Below, one piece after another: positions 58,325-64,000 of a stretch of DNA of 64,000 bases (within the stretch, counting starts at the first letter, position 1; each line of letters begins with the position of its first letter). The notes beneath the pieces were generated by a model. It was not told the origin of the DNA. It made no database searches and saw only the letters and a program-made list of their open reading frames with translations. This stretch comes from Schauerella fraxinea (lineage in GTDB: Bacteria; Pseudomonadota; Gammaproteobacteria; Burkholderiales; Burkholderiaceae_B). The position numbers and the translations under genes were made by a program. Where the stretch lies: positions 1,222,554-1,286,553 of the forward strand of contig JAVDKL010000001.1 of the NCBI GenBank assembly GCA_030849965.1, written 5' to 3'.

Positions 58325-58343
58325 TCATCCCGGGAGAAAGCCT

Positions 58344-59489
58344 TTGACTGCAGCACTGCCGCTTTCCCTCTTTGCCAGCGAACGGGTATACGCCAGGATC
58401 TATCCACAGGCCGTTGCCAACAATCTCGCAGTGCTCAAGCGCACCCTGGCCCGCGACGGCGGCGCCCACGCACCACGCATCTGGGCCACGGTCAAAGCCG
58501 ATGCCTATGGGCATGGGGTGGCACAGATTCTGCCGGGCCTGCGTGACGCGGACGGACTGGCCGTCATGCACCTCACCGATGCGCACATCTGCCGCGATGC
58601 GGGCTGGTGCGGCCCGATTCTGGTGATGGCCGGCCTGGCGCACGCCTCGGAGATTGCATTACTCGACATGCCCGGCCTGCACTTGCTGCTATCGCGAGAG
58701 ACGCAATTGCAATGGCTGGCAGCGGCGCCTGTGCTGCGTGCGCCGCCCGCCATATGGCTGCGGTTTCGCGGCGACATCGGGATGATCGGCTTCGATGCCG
58801 ACACCTACCGGCAAGCCTTTGCGCAATGTCTGGCGCTGGCCAGCACCGGTCGTATCGGCGCGCACATCGGACACCTCAACCACTTCGGCAGCGCGGAGCG
58901 CGCGGATGGCATCGACGAGGCGTGCGCCCGCTTCACGGCCGTCGTGCATGATCTGCCCGGCCCCCGTTCCACGAGCAACTCCGCCGCGATCATGCGCCAT
59001 CAGGTCCATGCCGTGGCCACCGACTGGGTGCGACCCGGGTTGACGCTGTATGGCGCGAGCCCGCTCGCCGATCGCACTGCGGCCGACCTCGGCCTGCTGC
59101 CGGCGATGTCTTTACACGCCCGCATCCTGGATATCCGCACGCTGGCGGCCGGCGATCGGCTGGGCTATGGTGGCAGTTTCAAGGCGCCCATGCCGATGAC
59201 GGTCGGTTTGGTCAACTGCGGCTATGCCGACGGTTACCCGCGCCACGCGCCGGCGGGCACGCCGGTCATCGTGGCGGGTCAGCTCACGCGCACGTTGGGC
59301 GCGGTCACCATGGATTTGATGACGGTCGATCTCACCGGTCTGATCGCGGTCGTGGGCGCCCCCGTCGTGCTGTGGGGCGATCCCGCGCTGCCGGTCGAAC
59401 GTGTGGCGGCCGCCATGGGCACCATTGCCGCCGAACTGCTGACCGGTCTGACGCGCCGGGTGCCGTTGCTGACGGTACCGATGCGATGA
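58344..59489 (+). CDS. Alanine-racemase-fold PLP protein with altered active site
   Basis: A 381-residue fold-type III PLP enzyme. PLP Lys51 (TVKADAYGHG), opposite-face Tyr275 (GYGGSF), PLP-phosphate region SNSAAI (211-216) and Arg230 (VRPGLTLYG) are retained. The usual K-x-DTGM-x-RLGF segment reads RFRGDIGMIGF (140-150): the carbamylated-Lys position is Arg140 and the substrate-carboxylate Arg is Met147. It may racemise something other than alanine or act as a sensor. TTG start at 58344 behind a GGGAGA ribosome-binding site; no suitable ATG. Confidence 0.82.
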   Translation: MTAALPLSLFASERVYARIYPQAVANNLAVLKRTLARDGGAHAPRIWATVKADAYGHGVAQILPGLRDADGLAVMHLTDAHICRDAGWCGPILVMAGLAHASEIALLDMPGLHLLLSRETQLQWLAAAPVLRAPPAIWLRFRGDIGMIGFDADTYRQAFAQCLALASTGRIGAHIGHLNHFGSAERADGIDEACARFTAVVHDLPGPRSTSNSAAIMRHQVHAVATDWVRPGLTLYGASPLADRTAADLGLLPAMSLHARILDIRTLAAGDRLGYGGSFKAPMPMTVGLVNCGYADGYPRHAPAGTPVIVAGQLTRTLGAVTMDLMTVDLTGLIAVVGAPVVLWGDPALPVERVAAAMGTIAAELLTGLTRRVPLLTVPMR

Positions 59490-59556
59490 CTACCGCTTTA
59501 CCCCTACCGCCACCGCACACCGGCGCGGCCCCATCGATCACAGCAGGAAGCCGCTC

Positions 59557-60732
59557 ATGCGCCTCACCTCCGCCGCGTTAATGTTGTGTCTGGCGCTGTT
59601 TGCGCCCATTGCCGCACCCGCCCAACCCGCCCCCCCGCTGGCATTGCCCACAGCCGAGAAAGAAAAAGTGTTCCCGACCACGCCCCGGGCGCGGGCCGAC
59701 GGCAAACGCTGGCGATTGGGTTACTTCGAAAGCGGCGACTACAGCGAATATCCGCGCACGATGAAGGTGCTTATCGAGGGACTGGAGCAACTGGGCTGGA
59801 TCCAGATTCCCACCATCCCCGAAGGACTCGACGGCCATGCAACGTGGACGTTCATCGCGCGCAATGCCCGTAGCGACACAATAGAGTTCGTGGAAGACGC
59901 ATGGTGGCAGCCCGGCAACTTCGACCCCGTCAAACGCCCCGGCGTGCGCCAGGCCATTACCGAACGGCTCACGACCAAACACGATATCGATCTCATCATC
60001 GCGATGGGCACCTGGGCCGGCCAGGACATGGCGACGTTGGGCGCGCCGGTACCCACCATCGTGGGCTCCACCAGCGATGCCGTCGGCGCGAAAATCGTGA
60101 AGAGCGCCGAAGACAGCGGATATGACAACCTGCATGCGCGCGTGCAGCCGGAACGGTATCAACGGCAGATTCGGTTGTTTCACGAAATCGTGCCGTTCAA
60201 AACGCTCGGACTGGTCTACGAAAACAGCCCTGAAGGCCGCACGTATGCCGCCGTCGATGCCGCGACCCAGGTGGCTGCCGAACTCGGTTTTGCGATCCGC
60301 AGTTGCGACGCCCGCTCAAACGGTATCGACCTGGAACTGGCCAAGCGCAATGTGCAGGAGTGCTACCGCGAGGTGAGCCAACAATCGGATGCCGTGTATG
60401 TGACGGTGCATCGCGGACTCACGCCCGATAATGTGGGCACGGTAGCGAACATTCTGCGCGAGGCCAAGGTGCCCAGCTTCGCCATGCTCGGATCGGAAGA
60501 AGTGAAGAAGGGCCTGCTGATGAGTTTGGCGCAGGCCGATTATTCCTACGTCGGCCTTTTCTATGCCGAAAACATCGCCCGCATCTTCAATGGCGCACAA
60601 CCGCGCTCGCTGAGCCAGATCTGGATCGATCCGGCCAAAATCGCGCTCAATATCGAAACCGCGCGCATCATCGGCTTCGATCCGCCCGTCGATATTCTGC
60701 TGGCGGCCGATGAAGTGTACGAGGGACGATAA
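59557..60732 (+). CDS. ABC_sub_bind-type periplasmic binding protein
   Basis: A 391-residue secreted type 1 periplasmic-binding-fold protein (ABC_sub_bind/TrpX-like family). A signal peptide (residues 1-22, ending APAQ) precedes WRLGYFESGDYSEYPRTMKVLIEGL, DLIIAMGTWAGQDMA, PTIVGSTSDAVGAKIVKS and VYVTVHRGLTPDNV. No ABC permease or ATPase is adjacent. It could present a ligand to the extracytoplasmic sensor regions of the MFS fusion encoded two genes upstream; that is inference. Confidence 0.82.
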   Translation: MRLTSAALMLCLALFAPIAAPAQPAPPLALPTAEKEKVFPTTPRARADGKRWRLGYFESGDYSEYPRTMKVLIEGLEQLGWIQIPTIPEGLDGHATWTFIARNARSDTIEFVEDAWWQPGNFDPVKRPGVRQAITERLTTKHDIDLIIAMGTWAGQDMATLGAPVPTIVGSTSDAVGAKIVKSAEDSGYDNLHARVQPERYQRQIRLFHEIVPFKTLGLVYENSPEGRTYAAVDAATQVAAELGFAIRSCDARSNGIDLELAKRNVQECYREVSQQSDAVYVTVHRGLTPDNVGTVANILREAKVPSFAMLGSEEVKKGLLMSLAQADYSYVGLFYAENIARIFNGAQPRSLSQIWIDPAKIALNIETARIIGFDPPVDILLAADEVYEGR

Positions 60733-60738
60733 GCCGCG

Positions 60739-61383
60739 TTACCCCTTCGGCCGGTGCATCTTGAATAGATTGTCAGGCGTGATGCCGAAGTAATCGGCCG
60801 GACCGCCGCCACGCATGATGGGCTGGGCGGCTGCCGTGTCGTAAATGCCGTCGACGAGCAGCCGCTTGTCGATGTGGATACCCACCACCTCGCCCAGCAC
60901 CAACCAAGTATCCACGTCGTCGCCGGCCGCGGTTTTCAGTTGAATGATCTGCGTGGCACGGCACTCGAAACTCACCCGCGCCCGCGCCACACGCGGCACG
61001 GCGATATGGGTGGACGCCACCTTTTCCAGACCCGCGTAGTCGAACTCGTCGACCTCGGGGCCCACGGCCGCACACGTCTGATTCATGGCCTCAGCCAGCG
61101 GACGGGTCACCAAATTCCAGGTGAATTCGCCGGTCGCCGCCACATTGGCCACACTATCTTTGTAGCCAATGCTGGAAAAGCCCACGATGGGCGGCACGTA
61201 ATTGAATGCATTGAAAAAGCTGTAGGGCGCGAGGTTGACCGTGCCCTGCGCATCCTGCGACGCTATCCAACCGATGGGGCGCGGCGCCACGATGGCATTG
61301 AACGGATCGTGCGGCAGCCGATGCCCGTCGCTGGGCGTGTAGAAATGAAAATCGGCTGGGGCGTCATGCGGATGATCTTCCAT
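60739..61383 (-). CDS. Flavin reductase-family protein (FMN-binding split barrel)
   Basis: A 214-residue flavoprotein of the flavin-reductase-like/DIM6 group. NAIVAPRPIGWIASQDAQGTVNLAPYSFFNAF is the FMN-binding signature, then VGFSSIGYKDSVANVAATGEFTWNLVT. It probably binds FMN and reduces flavin or an unknown substrate. Convergent with the binding-protein gene, with 6 bp between their ends. No oxygenase partner is nearby. Confidence 0.88.
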   Translation of the reverse strand: MEDHPHDAPADFHFYTPSDGHRLPHDPFNAIVAPRPIGWIASQDAQGTVNLAPYSFFNAFNYVPPIVGFSSIGYKDSVANVAATGEFTWNLVTRPLAEAMNQTCAAVGPEVDEFDYAGLEKVASTHIAVPRVARARVSFECRATQIIQLKTAAGDDVDTWLVLGEVVGIHIDKRLLVDGIYDTAAAQPIMRGGGPADYFGITPDNLFKMHRPKG

Positions 61384-61407
61384 GGTGTGTTGTCGGGTCG
61401 CCCGGGA

Positions 61408-61755
61408 TCAACCGCAACGCACATCGGTGATCGCGCCCTGGGCATCGATCAACACATTCAGGCGGCTTGGGTTGTATTCCATGGTGATCATCTCACCCGG
61501 CTTGAGCACACGCGCCGACCCCGAACCCGATTGGGTGCGCAACTGATCGAGCACCGACTGGGAGATGGCCGTGCCGATGCCTTTCTGCACCGCGCCGCTA
61601 TTGCACTCGCCCGCTTGCCCCGGCGCGCCCGACACCATGCCGGGACTGCGACCGGTATCACCCGCCGCGCTCGCTGGCGTGGGAGACCCCGACTTCATCA
61701 TCGAGCAGCCCGCCAAGCCGACCACAGCCGCCATCGTAATGAGTTTCCAAGTCAT
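61408..61755 (-). CDS. I78-family peptidase inhibitor lipoprotein
   Basis: A 115-residue lipoprotein: signal peptide with lipobox LAGC (Cys17), a flexible Ser/Pro/Gly-rich spacer, then a domain with ECNSGAVQKGIGTAISQ and the C-terminal YNPSRLNVLIDAQGAITDVRCG that fits the Inhibitor I78 family. It likely protects the periplasm from serine proteases. It lies 24 bp after the flavin reductase start on the same strand, so it precedes that gene in a shared transcript. Confidence 0.82.
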   Translation of the reverse strand: MTWKLITMAAVVGLAGCSMMKSGSPTPASAAGDTGRSPGMVSGAPGQAGECNSGAVQKGIGTAISQSVLDQLRTQSGSGSARVLKPGEMITMEYNPSRLNVLIDAQGAITDVRCG

Positions 61756-61896
61756 GCTCGCTCCAACATTCGCATTATCAAATAGGGGTATCAGACGTCA
61801 GGCCGGCTGAATGGGCCGGCCCGAGAGGCTGCAAGATCATCCATGGCGCAGTGCGCGCCGGACATCTGCGATTCTATCGCTCAAGCAGACGCGGCG

Positions 61897-62088
61897 TCAG
61901 TCGGCGCGCATTTTCTCGATTTGCTGTTCGCCCGCCCGCCGCGCCTCATCTTCCGTCGCATAACCGGTGGTGGCGCGTTCGATGCGCGGCATGGTACCGA
62001 TATCGCCTTCCACAGCGGTGACCACCCAGATGAACTTGCCGTCGGTCGTCTTATCGATGGCAAGGGTAGCTCTGATCTTTTCCGACAT
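61897..62088 (-). CDS. Small conserved-looking protein, function unknown
   Basis: A 63-residue protein starting MSEKIRATLAIDKTTDG with an AGGAG ribosome-binding site 8 bp before ATG 62088. It ends with a basic/acidic helix (EDEARRAGEQQIEKMRAD). A possible small alpha-beta fold; no family recognised. The longer frame to 62298 is not supported. Downstream, GGCCGGC and GCCGGCC (61801-61821) could form a transcript-end hairpin. The gap 62089-62340 holds only the leader of the next gene. Confidence 0.65.
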   Translation of the reverse strand: MSEKIRATLAIDKTTDGKFIWVVTAVEGDIGTMPRIERATTGYATEDEARRAGEQQIEKMRAD

Positions 62089-62340
62089 AACGATCTCCTG
62101 ATGATTGGGTTGTGCCAGCCATGAGCAAGCCCGGTTCCCGGCATCGCGATGCATGGAGCGCCATCCTGCCCCAATTAGGCGCTCTCGCTTTAAACGGGGA
62201 CGGGCATCGAACTCGCTGCGGTGCAATAAGGGAATACAACCGTTGTCAGGGTTTGACAAGCTGGTTATGTTCACAGGCTGGGTCCTGCTCGCATGCATTC
62301 AGGCGCAGCCCGCACGACGAACACATCAACGGAGTTTTGA

Positions 62341-63927
62341 ATGGCACTACGCTTCAAACGCGCTCTAGCGTACGGCTCGGCCGCCGTTTTTCTTGCCATG
62401 GGAGCCGCCGGTTCGGCTTGGGCTCGCGACCTCACGATCGCACTCAAAACCGAGCCCAGCGCCATGGACCCGCAATACCACGCGCTCACGCCCAACAACC
62501 AGATCGCCCAAACGATCTTCGACCCGATGATCCTGCTGGACAAGGATCTCAAGCCGCAACCCGGTCTGGCCGAATCCTGGACGGTGGATGGCAAAGTGTG
62601 GACGTTCAAGTTGCGCCCGAACGTCAAGTTTTCCGACGGCACGCCCTTTACGGCCGAAGACGTGGTCTTCACCTACGACCGTATCCCGAAGGTGCCCAAT
62701 AGCCCGTCGCCCTTCACGCTCTACCTCGGTTCGGTCGCCAAGACCGAAGCGGTGGATCCGATGACCGTGCGCATCACCACCAAGGAGCCGTCGCCCTTGC
62801 TGTTGGTGAATCTGGCGCAATTGCCCATCCTGTCCAAGAAAGCGGCATCGGGTCCGGCTGCCGAAGGCAAGACCACCATGCAGCTCAACAGCGGCGATGG
62901 CTTGATCGGCACTGGTCCTTATAAATTCGTCTCCTGGCAGCGCGGTTCGGAATTCATCCTGGCCCGCAATGATAACTACTGGGGTGCCAAGCCTACGTGG
63001 GATCGCGTCATCTATCGTCCGATGACCAATCCCGCTGCGCGCGTCGCGGCGCTCCTGGCCGGCAACGTCGACATGATCGAAGATCCCCCAACGGACGATC
63101 TGCCCGCGCTGAAGAAGAACAAGGCGCTGGCCGTTGAAGAAACGCCTTCGGTGCGCACGGTGTACGTGGCACTGGACCAGTTTGCCGAACCCAGCCCCGG
63201 CATCAAAGGCACCGACAAAAACCCGCTGAAAGACAAGCGCGTGCGTGAAGCGCTGTCGCTGGCGATCAATCGCGACGCCATCGTCGAACGCGTGATGGGC
63301 GGCGTGGCCCTCGGCGCCGGCCAGATGCTGCCGTACCCGATGTTCGGCGCCTCCAAGGCGCACTCGGTGCCCCCTAAGGCGGATATCGAGAAGGCCAAGA
63401 AGTTGCTGGCCGATGCCGGTTATCCCAACGGCTTCGAGATCACGCTGGGTTCGCCGTCGGGCCGTTACGTCAACGACTCGAAGGTCGCCCAAGCGGTGGC
63501 CGGCATGTGGAGCCGGATCGGTGTGAAGACCAGTGTCGACGCCATGGCGCCGCCGGTGTTCTTCAAGAACCGCGACAGCTACGCGTTCAGCGCTTACCTG
63601 GCCGGCTGGTCGGTGTCGACCGGCGAAATGTCCAATGCCCTGTCGTCGCTGCTGGTCACACCCAATCCGGCCGCCGGCCTGGGCACGACCAACCGCAGCC
63701 GTTACTCCAACCCCAAGATGGATGAGCTCGTCGCCCAATCCGGATCGGTGATGGATGACGGCAAGCGCGCCGAAATGCTCCAGCAGGCAAGCGATCTGGC
63801 GATGAACGACTACGCCATGTTGCCGTTGCATTACGAACTGTCGGTCTGGGCCATGAAGAACGACATCCAGTACCAGGGTCGTCCGGATCAGGTCACGCTG
63901 GCGCAGTTCGCTACGCTCAAGAAGTAA
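62341..63927 (+). CDS. Oligopeptide/dipeptide-type ABC periplasmic binding protein
   Basis: A 528-residue SBP_bac_5 protein with a signal peptide (residues 1-28, ending AWA). ALKTEPSAMDPQYHALTPNN, LRPNVKFSDGTPFTAEDVVFTYDR, GTGPYKFVSWQRGSEF and VREALSLAINRDAIVERVM are the family landmarks. A GGAG precedes the ATG by 7 bp. Permease and ATPase genes, if linked, would lie beyond the window. Not closely similar to GsiB, so it probably serves a different importer. Confidence 0.92.
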   Translation: MALRFKRALAYGSAAVFLAMGAAGSAWARDLTIALKTEPSAMDPQYHALTPNNQIAQTIFDPMILLDKDLKPQPGLAESWTVDGKVWTFKLRPNVKFSDGTPFTAEDVVFTYDRIPKVPNSPSPFTLYLGSVAKTEAVDPMTVRITTKEPSPLLLVNLAQLPILSKKAASGPAAEGKTTMQLNSGDGLIGTGPYKFVSWQRGSEFILARNDNYWGAKPTWDRVIYRPMTNPAARVAALLAGNVDMIEDPPTDDLPALKKNKALAVEETPSVRTVYVALDQFAEPSPGIKGTDKNPLKDKRVREALSLAINRDAIVERVMGGVALGAGQMLPYPMFGASKAHSVPPKADIEKAKKLLADAGYPNGFEITLGSPSGRYVNDSKVAQAVAGMWSRIGVKTSVDAMAPPVFFKNRDSYAFSAYLAGWSVSTGEMSNALSSLLVTPNPAAGLGTTNRSRYSNPKMDELVAQSGSVMDDGKRAEMLQQASDLAMNDYAMLPLHYELSVWAMKNDIQYQGRPDQVTLAQFATLKK

Positions 63928-63968
63928 GCGGTTCTTGAAGTAAACGAACGGTGAAGTAAACGATTCGC
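63921..63968. repeat. Tandem tract F, 16-bp period, 3 units
   Basis: Three 16-bp units beginning GAAGTAAGCG, GAAGTAAACG and GAAGTAAACG at 63921, 63937 and 63953. The first unit contains the last codon and the TAA stop of the binding-protein gene, so the tract looks seeded by the gene's own 3' end. It may extend beyond the region visible here. Confidence 0.75.
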
Positions 63969-64000
63969 GGGCGGTGCGTGCGCGGTGCACCACCCCCGCC

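Noticed and set aside
57163-58347. 394-residue frame overlapping the MFS core
   Set aside because: Arg/Gly-rich shadow frame of the MFS fusion, ending just before the Alr-like start; no transmembrane pattern.
62253-62281. TTGACA box upstream of the last binding-protein gene as a promoter
   Set aside because: The -35-like TTGACA is good, but I found no acceptable -10 at 16-18 bp, so I did not list it.

Overview
The window is about 60% GC and reads as a chromosomal segment of a betaproteobacterium in the Burkholderiales, most likely Alcaligenaceae (Bordetella/Achromobacter-like). The grounds are the pyrG-kdsA-DUF1330-eno-ftsB housekeeping block, two orphan Bug-type periplasmic receptors, many LysR regulators and a gsi-type peptide importer. 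The taxonomic placement is inference. I see no rRNA, tRNA, CRISPR array, prophage or IS element.

Layout. 1-15 kb is accessory and mostly single genes: the 3' part of hslO, small enzymes, two drug-type MFS exporters, an ABC ATPase with eroded motifs, two mirror-image AraC/SDR modules, an orphan TadE-like protein and a HigB/HigA-type toxin-antitoxin pair. 14.3-23.5 kb holds two facing catabolic clusters, each with a LysR regulator at its outer edge. The first is RraA-like aldolase, creatininase-family hydrolase, AtzG-like and AtzE-like amidase subunits and a Bug receptor. The second is a DapA-like aldolase, a Bug receptor and an SDR. Between them lies a short relict that looks like metE. 23.7-28.7 kb is the housekeeping block.

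30-41.2 kb is one long minus-strand operon: RpiR-type regulator, isoaspartyl peptidase, a gsiABCD-like importer and three more peptidases (DmpA-like, DppA-like, aminopeptidase P). It looks like a unit for importing and fully degrading unusual peptides. 43.7-46.6 kb is a ybhP-clsB-ybhN-like lipid operon. 46.8-54 kb carries scoAB, a thioesterase and the coupled genes ETF-QO, an epimerase-like SDR and a GH3 beta-glucosidase.

54-60.7 kb is the most novel stretch. A glutamate-cysteine-ligase-family enzyme precedes a three-gene unit: a giant MFS protein with two extracytoplasmic sensor-like regions fused to its N-terminus, an alanine-racemase-fold protein lacking canonical substrate residues, and an ABC_sub_bind-type periplasmic protein with no ABC transporter.

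A recurrent theme is fixed-period but sequence-degenerate tandem tracts lying just downstream of stop codons. Periods are 16, 24, 6, 15, 14 and 16 bp at 2.9, 12.4, 21.3, 23.6, 43.5 and 63.9 kb. Unit sequences differ, yet the period is strictly kept within each tract. Proteins here also carry Ala/Pro/Thr-rich expansions, most clearly a doubled-length FtsB.
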